Shown piece after piece: positions 1 to 9,373 of a stretch of DNA of 64,000 nucleotides; position 1 is the first letter of the stretch, and the number at the start of each line of letters is the position of its first letter. Position numbers and translations under genes: made by a program. The notes beneath the pieces are model-generated. The model had not been told where the DNA came from. It searched no databases and saw nothing but the letters and a program-made list of their open reading frames with translations. The stretch comes from Diplonema japonicum (lineage: Eukaryota; Euglenozoa; Diplonemea; Diplonemida; Diplonemidae), in assembly GCA_964019335.1 (NCBI GenBank), contig OZ025665.1:248001-312000 (forward strand), given 5' to 3'.

Positions 1-762
1 TAAAAGCACCTAGCAGTGAGTGCATATGGATATCTGTCAAAGAAGACTTTGAGAGGTCCATGTGTTCCTGTAGTGGTAACGGGCTACGAAGGCATACCGT
101 GGCAGGGTCGTTGGACAAGACACGGGGAATCACCTCCTGGAGCCTTCCCCGTAAACTCTCTCCAGGTACAATGTAGATTTTCTTCTTGTTACGAAATGAT
201 GCCGGATGTGTGGTTTTAATCCATTCCTGCGCAAAGGTCTTCACAGACACCACATCTTCAGTCGGCAGAAGCGGTTTGCTTTCAATTGCAGGCAGCATCG
301 GCTTTGCGGGTGGTACGTGACTGTTGAGCTGTTGCATTGTTGAATTAGCGGAATCTCTGCGTTGTGCCTGCTTCAACCGCCTTGAGATGTAGTTCCCTTG
401 GAACTCATTGCACCTCTCTTCGGGGGTCAGATCCTTTCTCCGCAGTTTTTCCTTCAGCACCAACTGGTACGCTTCTTTCTTGGTTGCCATGTACCTCTCT
501 TTCCAGCTGTTCCGCTTTTTTTCGTGTCGAGTCATCAGTGCCTCTCGCTCTTCCAATTCGTGCTGCAGGCGCTTCTGGTGGGCGATCCGCTTTTCCTCCC
601 ACACTCTTTGTCCCGTTTTGATGTGCATTTCCTTGACGCTTGCGGGGGCTAAAACCACGATTTGTTGTCGGGCGTCCTCTTCCTCTTCTTCGATCTGGAT
701 GTGTAGTGCGCAATGTCTAATCCAATCCATACCTTTGCTCTCCTTGATAATGCGTCGTTCTC
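1..762 (-). CDS. Continuation of the multi-IQ protein in a shifted frame, partial at left edge
   Basis: From about 760 down to the left edge the minus strand has a second stop-free frame of about 250 codons with clear protein character: a charged helical stretch (KRIAHQKRLQHELEEREAL) and then a more ordinary domain-like segment. It is offset by one base from the main IQ frame. Two explanations fit. One is a 1-nt frameshift (or sequencing error) near 755-765, joining ERNTA to ERRIIKESKGMDW. The other is a 38-nt GT-AG intron from about 738 to 701 (GTATGG...CCAG), phase 0, joining SRRAK to IEEEEEDARQQ. The gene therefore extends beyond the window and the stop at 649 is probably not the true end. 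Confidence 0.7.
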
Positions 763-3700
763 TGCCGTGTTTCGTTCTTGTGCCTGCTTCGAGACGAATG
801 CTGTGTAAGTTTTCTTCCATTCAGCCTGCAGCTCTAAATCGATTGCGTACATGAGATCGATCTCATGCCGCGCTGTCATGTTGCATTGGTTAAGCCGCTC
901 CTGTTTGATTCGCATCTTGGCTGCGACCTTTCCCTTTATGGTCTCGTGCTCTGCTACCAACGAAAGCTTCTCTTCTGTCTCCACATCTTCCACATCGCCG
1001 CGGGACACTCCTTCCTCAGTCATGGTGACATGGGACTCTTGGATGAGCATTCTCAGGATCTTGTCCTCCCACGCCTGTTTCTCTTTCCAAATAACTTGCC
1101 TCTGTCGCAACAACGGCCTGACGACAGACCTCGTCACTGCACCAAGCCATACACGCTGCATCAGTTTCAAAGCAATCCTCCTTTGTAGAATGAGGATTCT
1201 TGCCCACTTCCGTGTAAGTCGCCCCCTCCATGCGCTTTGAATCTTTATGGCGTTCTTGATAGGCCCTTCAGATAGCTTCTGTACCTTGCGCCGCCCTTTC
1301 ATCGCTCGCCCTGTTTCCTGTAGCATCGTCACAGCATTGAAGAGCTTGCGAGTGTGGTACTGTTCAGAGACGAGAAGCCGCACAAAGAGCCCTCTGCAGC
1401 ACCTGCGAAGCATGCCCTTCGCGTAGTTTCTCCCATCGATCTTCTTGTGGAACCGTTTCCTTTCCATATGCCCTTTCCAAAACGCGGAGATGGTTGTCAC
1501 GGCTTCTCGCGCACGCACAATGAAGGCAGTGTACCATTTCTGCATCTTGTAGGCGCGCCATCGTGTCTGGATGATGGATGCCATGTGGTTCACATGCTCG
1601 AAAAGCTTTCGCCGTTTCTCGTTTTCCAAGCTCACCCGCGTCAGGTGCCCGCGAACCATCTTTTGGATGTCAGTCGCGCTGTAGTTCTGTTGCTCTAGGG
1701 CGGTTCGCAGTTCTCTTGCCTCGTTCCTTGCGGCATGCAAACGTGCTTGTTCCTTCCGGGAGTACCTACATTTTACGTGTCTTTGTGTAGTTGACACTTT
1801 AGCAACGTAAGTACACCATGTCTGCTTGAAGGCCTTGTGATACGTATGGTATCGAAACATTACTTGGATTGCATGAGCTGCGGACATTTGCCGTTTGACG
1901 CTCTGCCGTGCCTGCCAACCTCTGTACCACCTTTGGAGCATCATGATAGCGGTGTCCTCCATGGCTACGTAGTGCAATGCTAGCTTGCGCTGTAGCATTT
2001 CTGTGTACTCCCTCCTGACTAGATGGCCGCGGAACACGCGGGAGATTGTATTGGAGGCTGCAACGCGCATCTCCAAGCGCCGCTCTAACCTGTTGACTAG
2101 AAGCATGTTTTTGAAGGCCTTGCGTTGCCGCCAGCCTTTGAAGACTGCCTGCACTATGCATGCTGACTTTGTGATCCGCTTTTTTCGCCGTTCTCTGCCC
2201 TGTCGTCTTTTGTTCACCCCTCTCCAGTTTGCTTGGATCGCTTTAGCCGCCTTCTCCTGTTCCTGTTTGACAAGCATTGTCTTCTTCCTGTCTGACTTCC
2301 CTCTCCACTTGGCCTGGATGAGTGTCACGGCTTGATCATCAGACAGCTCAGATCTGCAAAGCTTCAGCAAGGCAGATCTGGTCACCTTCATGCGTTGCTT
2401 GCTGTTCTGCAATACCCTCTGCGCTAATGTCATTTTGGTCTTTTTCGTCTGTTCTGTTCGACGGGCCTTCCCGCTGGTGCGAATCCTGCACACCTTTCTC
2501 TTGGTGAAGTCCAAAGGTCCTAGCTCAAACAGCTTCCCCTTCAGTCTTCTATGCATCTCCATTTGCACCCTCTCGCAGCTCACAAGGTATCGCCGTCGCA
2601 GCACAGCTTTGTAAAAGTCCTGAATTTCCACCGCTGCTTTCCATCTCCTCCTCCTCTCCCATGCCTCTCGTTCCATCACCACACGTAATTGCCTTCGCTT
2701 TCTCTCCTGCAGCTCGGCCAGAGCCCTTGCTATCCCCAGTTTGCCTCGCCACCATTCTTGGATGAGCAAACAGTACTTTAACAATATCGCATACTCGTGA
2801 CCCATGAAGCGCCTCGAGAAGTAAGCCCTCCCCATACGGGACAGTATTAAGTTTCCCTCAGTAACCTCTCTCCTGTACCGCACCGCGTAAGCTTGTGCTT
2901 GCCTGCCTCTGACTATTCTTTGAATGAACACAGCTGCAACGTTTCTGTCTTCGTTGTAAGTGTTCTCTTGCATCTGTTGTAGTCTGCTCGCAGCAAGTGC
3001 TTTAATAGGGTAACGAACCCTTGCATGGTGCCCACGCCATCGTGTCTGCAGCTTTAGGGCCGCATCGCCACCAATGACTGACCACTTGTCCGTGATCATA
3101 TCTGTCACGAGCGATGACTGTCCAGCAACAGCACCAAGAAAGTACGAGCTTTGCTCTTTAGACTGTACTTCAGTGACTACCTCAGACCGAACCATCTGCA
3201 GGGAGGTCAAGTTTGTCGTGTCGAGAAGCTGCCACGTCTGCAGATCCTTCTGTTGCACGTCACTGCATGGAGAAGCTGCGGGCTCCAAAGGATCTAGACT
3301 CCCACTAAACAGCAGCTCACCTAAAGGGCCCAGCTGCCACTCCCCGTCGCCGCGAGTAGGGGACTGCACGCGCTCTACGTATGTCTGGCTGCGTAACTCG
3401 CGATTGATTACTCGTCTCTTGCATTGCAACTGGGCCTTCTTTTTAGCCAAAGGGCTAGTCACAACCTCAGAGTCAAACTGACTTAAAAGCTCAGTTTGAA
3501 CGCTCTGTGCATCAGCACGACTGTCCTGTTCTTTAGATTCAGGAATCAGTATTGCAGCCAGTACGTCGAGATGCCCGCCGCACAAATATGCCACGAGACT
3601 CAGTCCCTCTGGGTACGTGACAGGGATGCAGAACTCTTCGAACGCTTTCAGGTGCTTATATGAGGAAAGGAAGGGCTTAGCCGTAGTCATGAGCAGCGCT

Positions 3701-5337
3701 AGCTTTCTGTTGTTTGCTCGTTTGGCTGCATGCATTTCGACGGACAGAGCATGCTTGCGCTCTTTTCTCTCGCTGAACAGAATGGCAGCACGCTGAGACT
3801 TCTCGTCGTCTACGACCACCGGGCATGCGGCTGTGATAGCTGTCACTTCCCTCTGCCACTTGTCGCAGATGACGTCCAGGACTCTGGACTGCTCTGTCTC
3901 GTGCCTGACGATCCTTCGGCGCTGTTCAGCCTCCTTGAAGGTTATGAACTGCCGCATCCGCATCAAGGAACTTGTCATCTTTTCTTTAAGCTGGGTGATA
4001 GATAGCTTGAGATTGCGTAATAGATGAAGCCTTGTCTTGCGCTCCTCAGTGGCTAGAGTCATGAAGGGCAGGCTCGCTTTAAGCGCGCGTTGCCAACTCT
4101 GGATTGTGACCACTGCTACGTGCCGTGTCTTAGCTGACACACGCCCCTTGCTACCGCGCCACATACGCTGCACATTCTCAGCTGCAATGTTTTCACTGTC
4201 GTAAATGCTCCTCTCGATTTCTTCCCCCTCTTTGCGGACGCGCACGCCCTTCAAATATCTTACTCTCCTTGAAGAACATATGCATCTAATGAACCTCTGC
4301 AGCACCAATGCAGCAAAAATCCTTTTTTTTTCAGTCCATGCACTGATTAACCCCTTTCTTAGCTTCTTCTGCCCCTTGCCAGCGCCCTTCTTTTTGAATT
4401 TCCGTTCACGGGTCCGATCCTTCCGTGGTCTTTGTTTTAGCCTCTTTGCAAACGCTTTCAATCTTGCTTTTTTGCATTTGGGGAGCTTGAATACTCCCAT
4501 TATCTTAGAATCGCCAGCGAATGCCCTAACGACGGGGACGGTGGTGACAACGATCGACGACTCGGAGACGTAAGGCACGTGGTCCTCGAGCGTGATGCCT
4601 AGTGAAGAACATAGAGCTGAGATGAATGCAGCCGGGGCGGTGACAGCAGCCTGCTTGAGGATGACCGAAGGTATGGGGTTGGACATGGTATGCGATTGCT
4701 CTGAGAGGACGTCCCACATGGTCGGCTGGCTGCAGAGGGTTGACAAGAGCCGCGGGAGAGCATCGCTGAGGGAGAGGCCCTGCGTTGTCGCGTCGAGCAT
4801 CAGCGCTTCGGTGCACAGAGAAGTCACTGCATGCAGCGTTGTGACGCTGCCCTCCTTTTGTATATTATTTGATCTAAGCAGCGCGCACTTGCTGCCATAA
4901 CGCAGGCCAGTTGTGCTCAGTACAGAGATGTTCGGCCACGTGGTAGGGCGTAGCCGTTCACCATGTGGCGGGCATGCGGTGACCGCAAACATCTCGGAGT
5001 GTATCCTCACCAGGCACCTCAGCGGGGCAGAGGCGGGCAACGGTACTTTTTCGTTCACGCTCTTCTCCCCCAACAGTAGTGCTATGTTACTTGCTGAAGG
5101 GTTGCACTTGCACACTTCTAACCCCTCTTCTTGACTGCACCTTAATGCAATATCGTGGAATGAACCCCGGGGCACTGCATTCCAGTACCACCGACCTGAG
5201 CCACCCTTGGCGTATACCTCGTCCGCAGATGCCACTCTTCCTTTGTCGGTATTCTTAAATAGCGTGTCATAGTACAGTGGCTCAAGGGGCTCCGTGCCCC
5301 CGCAGCATGCCCACTCACTAGGCACCGGCACCGCCAT
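649..5337 (-). CDS. Giant multi-IQ-motif protein, main reading frame
   Basis: A long open frame that I start at the first ATG (5337); the frame is open upstream to about 5385 but only with a TTG. The product is about 1560 aa in this frame. Residues 300-380 are very basic (K/R-rich). From there on some 20 IQ-like motifs (IQxxWRGxxxR type, for example IQAKWRGKSDR, IQANWRGVNKR and IQSAWRGRLTR) are spaced through the protein, with charged helical stretches between them. IQ motifs bind calmodulin or related EF-hand light chains, and proteins with such arrays are common in flagella, centrosomes and the cytoskeleton, so a structural or calmodulin-scaffold role is inferred. No myosin motor is visible. 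It is the last gene of the minus-strand block, 103 nt after the MORN gene. The frame stops at 649 after a short tail unlike the rest, while a neighbouring frame carries on (next entry). Confidence 0.85.
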   Translation of the reverse strand: MAVPVPSEWACCGGTEPLEPLYYDTLFKNTDKGRVASADEVYAKGGSGRWYWNAVPRGSFHDIALRCSQEEGLEVCKCNPSASNIALLLGEKSVNEKVPLPASAPLRCLVRIHSEMFAVTACPPHGERLRPTTWPNISVLSTTGLRYGSKCALLRSNNIQKEGSVTTLHAVTSLCTEALMLDATTQGLSLSDALPRLLSTLCSQPTMWDVLSEQSHTMSNPIPSVILKQAAVTAPAAFISALCSSLGITLEDHVPYVSESSIVVTTVPVVRAFAGDSKIMGVFKLPKCKKARLKAFAKRLKQRPRKDRTRERKFKKKGAGKGQKKLRKGLISAWTEKKRIFAALVLQRFIRCICSSRRVRYLKGVRVRKEGEEIERSIYDSENIAAENVQRMWRGSKGRVSAKTRHVAVVTIQSWQRALKASLPFMTLATEERKTRLHLLRNLKLSITQLKEKMTSSLMRMRQFITFKEAEQRRRIVRHETEQSRVLDVICDKWQREVTAITAACPVVVDDEKSQRAAILFSERKERKHALSVEMHAAKRANNRKLALLMTTAKPFLSSYKHLKAFEEFCIPVTYPEGLSLVAYLCGGHLDVLAAILIPESKEQDSRADAQSVQTELLSQFDSEVVTSPLAKKKAQLQCKRRVINRELRSQTYVERVQSPTRGDGEWQLGPLGELLFSGSLDPLEPAASPCSDVQQKDLQTWQLLDTTNLTSLQMVRSEVVTEVQSKEQSSYFLGAVAGQSSLVTDMITDKWSVIGGDAALKLQTRWRGHHARVRYPIKALAASRLQQMQENTYNEDRNVAAVFIQRIVRGRQAQAYAVRYRREVTEGNLILSRMGRAYFSRRFMGHEYAILLKYCLLIQEWWRGKLGIARALAELQERKRRQLRVVMEREAWERRRRWKAAVEIQDFYKAVLRRRYLVSCERVQMEMHRRLKGKLFELGPLDFTKRKVCRIRTSGKARRTEQTKKTKMTLAQRVLQNSKQRMKVTRSALLKLCRSELSDDQAVTLIQAKWRGKSDRKKTMLVKQEQEKAAKAIQANWRGVNKRRQGRERRKKRITKSACIVQAVFKGWRQRKAFKNMLLVNRLERRLEMRVAASNTISRVFRGHLVRREYTEMLQRKLALHYVAMEDTAIMMLQRWYRGWQARQSVKRQMSAAHAIQVMFRYHTYHKAFKQTWCTYVAKVSTTQRHVKCRYSRKEQARLHAARNEARELRTALEQQNYSATDIQKMVRGHLTRVSLENEKRRKLFEHVNHMASIIQTRWRAYKMQKWYTAFIVRAREAVTTISAFWKGHMERKRFHKKIDGRNYAKGMLRRCCRGLFVRLLVSEQYHTRKLFNAVTMLQETGRAMKGRRKVQKLSEGPIKNAIKIQSAWRGRLTRKWARILILQRRIALKLMQRVWLGAVTRSVVRPLLRQRQVIWKEKQAWEDKILRMLIQESHVTMTEEGVSRGDVEDVETEEKLSLVAEHETIKGKVAAKMRIKQERLNQCNMTARHEIDLMYAIDLELQAEWKKTYTAFVSKQAQERNTAENDALSRRAKVWIGLDIAHYTSRSKKRKRTPDNKSWF

Positions 5338-5440
5338 CTCAGTTTCTAATGCTAATCCTGTAAGTGCCTGAGTAACAGCAAACAAATGTCTTTTACAACA
5401 GGGCTGAGATCACAGCTGTAAAGCTGTAGAAACTGCCTGG

Positions 5441-6610
5441 TTATTTTACTTCACACACAAGATGCAGGTCAGCCAAGGCAGACGGCGGCTGTGAGAGGTT
5501 GGGAGGTGTGTAAATGATAGATGTTGGCCCGTTGCAAACAGGCTCAAAGTCCTTTGGGAGTACTGGAGGCTGTGGCCAGGCAGTAGCATCGGACAAGATG
5601 AGAAGATAGAGGCCAGGGGGCAGGGCGGGTGGGAGGAGGATGGATAGAACAAGCTTTCCCTCCTGTATTTCCGAAAAGGTGCCTACAGGGTTGGGGGGCT
5701 CTTCCTGCGGGGTCTTGTCCTGACCATTTTCGCTAAAAGCGTTCCAACACGCTGCGGTGCCAAGAGATATCTGAACAGGTACCTTGATAGCTGAGGCCTT
5801 GCGGACGGCTGCTACATCGTTGGGGCGCAAGCTGCCTCGTGGCTTCGCGCTTTTGTGCAATGACGCTTTAATCTTTCGGTACCCGTGTGCTGTGTCTAGC
5901 ACGAGGATGGCCGGGGTGGGACTCTTTCGCAGGGAAATCGTGTCGGTTTTCAACTCGGTTACTTCCGACGCTTGCGTCACGCTGGCCACCTTGATCTGCC
6001 CTGCTGCCATGTCCCTGTCGTAGTCGTAGGTATGGTGACTGGTGATGGTGTTGAAGGTAAGCTGGCCGTTGCCGGTACGCTGGTTAGCCTCGAAGGTGCC
6101 TTTGAAAGTGATGCCTGTAGCAAGAGAGACTGTTGCAGTGCCGTTGAGGACACCGTGGGAAAAAGTGCCCTCCCAAGTGCTGGAAGCGAAGCTGAGGACG
6201 CCTTGGCCGGTGATGGCATTGCGTGTGAAGGATCCTGTGTAGGAATAGTTGGACGGGGTTGCTAGGGTGCCGAGACCGTGCTTCCACCCTTCCGACCACT
6301 CGCCGGTGTACTTCGCACCGTCGATGCTGGTGAAGGTTCCCTTCCCGTGGGGCTCGCCTTCTAGGAACTCGCCTTCATAGCGTCCACCGTCAGGCCATGC
6401 CTTAGTGCCCATCCCTGTCATCTCCCCCTCATGAAACTCACCTTCGTATCTAGTCCCGTCACCCAAGACTAGCACACCCAAGCCATGCTTCACATTCTTC
6501 TTCCACCCTCCAGTGTATTTGAAGAACCTATTATCGTACACGAAGGTCCCGTGCCCGTGCTTGAAGCCGTCTCGCACTTCACCTGTGAAGTGGTCTTTCT
6601 TGGTCATCAT
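5441..6610 (-). CDS. MORN-repeat protein
   Basis: 389-aa protein starting at a double ATG (6610 or 6607). Residues about 8-190 hold eight MORN-type repeats, typically YxGEwxxGxxHGxGxxxxxDGxx (for example YTGGWKKNVKHGLGV and YEGEFLEGEPHGKG). MORN repeats form extended beta-hairpin rods that bind lipid or act as scaffolds in flagellar, basal-body and cortical structures of protists. The C-terminal half (about 200-389) has no repeat that I recognise and is proline-rich near the end. There is no transmembrane segment and no kinase or SET domain, so a scaffold role is inferred. It lies between the sulfatase and the IQ gene. An 18-A run on the coding strand sits directly upstream of the ATG. Confidence 0.85.
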   Translation of the reverse strand: MMTKKDHFTGEVRDGFKHGHGTFVYDNRFFKYTGGWKKNVKHGLGVLVLGDGTRYEGEFHEGEMTGMGTKAWPDGGRYEGEFLEGEPHGKGTFTSIDGAKYTGEWSEGWKHGLGTLATPSNYSYTGSFTRNAITGQGVLSFASSTWEGTFSHGVLNGTATVSLATGITFKGTFEANQRTGNGQLTFNTITSHHTYDYDRDMAAGQIKVASVTQASEVTELKTDTISLRKSPTPAILVLDTAHGYRKIKASLHKSAKPRGSLRPNDVAAVRKASAIKVPVQISLGTAACWNAFSENGQDKTPQEEPPNPVGTFSEIQEGKLVLSILLPPALPPGLYLLILSDATAWPQPPVLPKDFEPVCNGPTSIIYTPPNLSQPPSALADLHLVCEVK

Positions 6611-7231
6611 TTTTTTTTTTTTTTTTTTTAATTATCGTTCTTTTTTTTTTTTTTTTTTCCCTCCCCGATGGAGTAGAAAGGAACGCGAAGACATGGAAAA
6701 CAAATAACTCTTCCTTTTTTCTTTTTTTCTTTTTTGGTTCATAAGACATGTCAGCGTTCGGCTCGGAGTGAGAGAGATATGGAGGGGGAAAAAAAGGGGG
6801 GGGGGGGAAGATGAAAATGGAAATTCAAAAAAAAAAATGACCCCCCCAAAGAAAAACGTTCGTAAGAAAAGGAGAGAGAACAAACTAAACATTTAAAGGC
6901 TAGCGCTGTTTTTTGCGCTCACCAGCTACGACATCTTCCTCTGGTCTGGTAGATTTCCCGAATATTTCGGAAACCCTTTCCAGAATTTTTCGCTACCTCC
7001 GTCTGATCTACAAGAACCAAAAAGCGGAACGGCACGGCACATCTTTGTTAGGGCTTAATAATTTGGGTTCTAACCAGGTCTGTTTGTGCCCAGGTGACAG
7101 TTGGTCTCCGCCGCCGGCCAAGGTTTGTATTGTTCTGTCTGCGCCGAGAACCCATCACCCTGGAAAAAAAAGAAAGAAAGAAAGAAAGAAAGAATAGGGA
7201 AATTGTATCTTCCTTGCAGAGAAAATCGGAT

Positions 7232-7264
<33 letters not shown>

Positions 7265-7713
7265 CCATCCCTTTTTTTTCCATTTTTTTTAATCTTCCTT
7301 TCTTTTTTTTAATAGCAGTTTAACACCCCATATACACCACCACCCATTTTTTTCTTATTTATCTTTCTTCCTCCATGGTATCCTATGCTCTACTACCTTT
7401 TTTTTTTTTCTTTGCCGTAATACGCCAAATGTTCTGTTCCATGCCCATTCTCCTCGTTGGTCCTCTTTCTTTCTTTCTTTCTCCCCTTTCCTCTTTTTTC
7501 CGTACACGATCGATGAATAACCGAAACGGGAATAGAAAGAATGTGGGGGGAGAACAAAAAAAGAATACACTTAGAACTCGAAGAAGAAGGGTGGGATAAA
7601 TCGAACAAAAAATCTTTAATAAAAAAAAAAAGAAAAAAAAGTCTTTGTATGAACGTCGGCAGGAAAGAGGGGGGAGGGGGGGACACAAACAAAAAGGAAA
7701 CAAATTGATTTGT
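6611..7713. other. Homopolymer-rich intergenic spacer
   Basis: 1.1 kb without a credible gene. It is full of long T, A, G and C runs: T runs at 6611-6629, 6641-6658 and 7234-7264, a G run near 6797-6808, and A runs at 7619-7640. A (GAAA)n stretch lies near 7170-7193. A more complex 250-bp island at about 6895-7160 has no long ORF and matches no tRNA, snRNA or rRNA that I can recognise. It probably holds the 5' leader of the MORN gene and the 3' region of the sulfatase gene. Confidence 0.6.
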
Positions 7714-9318
7714 TCAAGGGCAGGACGCGGAGTGGCAGCTGTAGTAAGCAGAGACCTCGTCATGGAGTGACTGCTTCACGGCAGCGGTGAGAGCAGTGTA
7801 AAGGTTTGTGATCTGGTAGGGGTCAGAAGTGATGTCATAGTATTCATTGAAAACAACAGAAGAGGCGTTCCATGCCCAAGTGGGGTCGTACTCGATGTAC
7901 TGAGTGTTGTGTGTGGCATTGATGGTACGCAGAGCACGCCACGTGTTGGAGTGGGTGGAGTCAACAAAGTAGCAGTTCCCGTCGCCCTCGCCCGTAGACT
8001 CGACGCAGGTGCTGGGCACCCCCGAGGGACCCCTTGGGAGGGGGCCACCACATTTACTCTCGTACCCCTCTGGAGCCCAGCATGGCGAGTGGTCGTTGTA
8101 GTACGTCCCTACTGACTCGTACTCGTTCAGCCACTTAGTCCTCCATTCCCCCCCACTCCCCTTCAGCACCCCCGCCATCGACTTCCCATCCACCAGCCCT
8201 GGGACTTCCACCCCCACCAGTTCCAAAATCGTCGGCAGCAGGTCGACATTCCCCGCCACCGCGTCCACCACCTTCCCTGCAGGAATGCCAGGCCCCTTCG
8301 CGATAAAAGGCACGCGCACGTCCGTTTCGTACGGGTGCTGCTTCGACACACCCACACGCCACTGCCCGAACTTGTACCCGTGGTCCGAAGCGTAGAAGAA
8401 GTACGTGTTGTCCAGTTGGTTGTACTTCTCAACAAGGTCGTGCACTGCCTGCAGCAAGTCGTCCACAGAGGCCAACGATGACCACCTGTCGCGGAAGTGC
8501 TGGTCCTCCCAACACTTCACGGTGTCGGTGAGGGGCGGGTTCTGCCTGATGTGCTGCGTCTTATCAGGTGATGATATGTTGTAGTTAGGAGTGACGGGTG
8601 CTCCCACAGTGTCCCATAGGTGCTCGTACCAAGGGGCAGGCGTGGCGGGGAAGTGCGGAGCGTGAGGACCAAGGTACAAGAAGAAGGGGTGCTCAGGGTC
8701 GTACGTTTTGAGCACAGACTCAAGCCACAGGGTGCTGCGGTTCCCTATTTGGGTGGTCTGGTACGGGGTGCCGTAGATAGGATTGCTGGCGTCAATGGTC
8801 TCGGTGTAGGTAGTTCCGTTGGGGAAGTACCTGAAGTAGGTGAGCCCCATGTAGTCATTGTAGTTCAGAGGGGAGTCGATGTAGGTCGCAGACTTGTGGT
8901 CCACAAGGTTTTTCAGTTGGAAGCTCTGGTCGTTTGTAGTCTTCCCGAACACGCCAGTCGTGTAGCCGTGGTTCGTGAGGAGACCGAACATCCCCTCGTT
9001 AGGGAGGCCCACGTGCGTAGTGTTTGCGTGCATGCACCCCTGTCCGCCAGCACCCCTCACATTGTGGAAGTATCTCCCTGTGAAGTACTCCGTCCTCGAC
9101 GGGCAGCAGATTGGTGTGTTCACAAAATAGTTTGACATCCGCGTCCCCTCATCCATTAGCAGCTTCTGCACCACAGGCTGGCTTGCAAGACTCCCAAAGT
9201 CCGTGTACCCGTCCTTCCCTAGTTTTGTGTCTTGGTCGTCTGTCAGGATGAAAACGACATTCGGCTTGCCCTCTGCCACCGCAAAGAGACAGAACGTGGC
9301 TACAAGCGGTCGGAACAT
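7714..9318 (-). CDS. Secreted sulfatase (arylsulfatase / N-acetylglucosamine-6-sulfatase type)
   Basis: 534 aa from an ATG at 9318. A hydrophobic N-terminus (residues 1-17, FRPLVATFCLFAVAEG) looks like a signal peptide and is followed at once by the family opening PNVVFILTDDQD, whose Asp pair binds the metal. Residues 71-75 are CCPSR followed by TEYFTGR. This fits the CxPxR sulfatase signature, in which the first Cys is converted to formylglycine. Further family signatures are GPHAPHFPATP and YASDHGYKFGQW, which supply active-site His and Asp. Such enzymes hydrolyse sulfate esters on glycans in the lysosome or outside the cell. The order of motifs most resembles glucosamine-6-sulfatases; the exact substrate is not determinable. 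The start is 55 nt after the TPR gene stop. A formylglycine-generating enzyme must be encoded elsewhere. Confidence 0.93.
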   Translation of the reverse strand: MFRPLVATFCLFAVAEGKPNVVFILTDDQDTKLGKDGYTDFGSLASQPVVQKLLMDEGTRMSNYFVNTPICCPSRTEYFTGRYFHNVRGAGGQGCMHANTTHVGLPNEGMFGLLTNHGYTTGVFGKTTNDQSFQLKNLVDHKSATYIDSPLNYNDYMGLTYFRYFPNGTTYTETIDASNPIYGTPYQTTQIGNRSTLWLESVLKTYDPEHPFFLYLGPHAPHFPATPAPWYEHLWDTVGAPVTPNYNISSPDKTQHIRQNPPLTDTVKCWEDQHFRDRWSSLASVDDLLQAVHDLVEKYNQLDNTYFFYASDHGYKFGQWRVGVSKQHPYETDVRVPFIAKGPGIPAGKVVDAVAGNVDLLPTILELVGVEVPGLVDGKSMAGVLKGSGGEWRTKWLNEYESVGTYYNDHSPCWAPEGYESKCGGPLPRGPSGVPSTCVESTGEGDGNCYFVDSTHSNTWRALRTINATHNTQYIEYDPTWAWNASSVVFNEYYDITSDPYQITNLYTALTAAVKQSLHDEVSAYYSCHSASCP

Positions 9319-9373
9319 GGTACCTGCTGTGCAATTTACAAAATGTAAGAACCTCTAAATCAAGAGAAACAAA

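Noticed and set aside
6895-7160. snRNA or other structured RNA in the complex island of the 6.6-7.7 kb spacer
   Set aside because: No recognisable U1-U6, 5S, SRP or RNase P signature.
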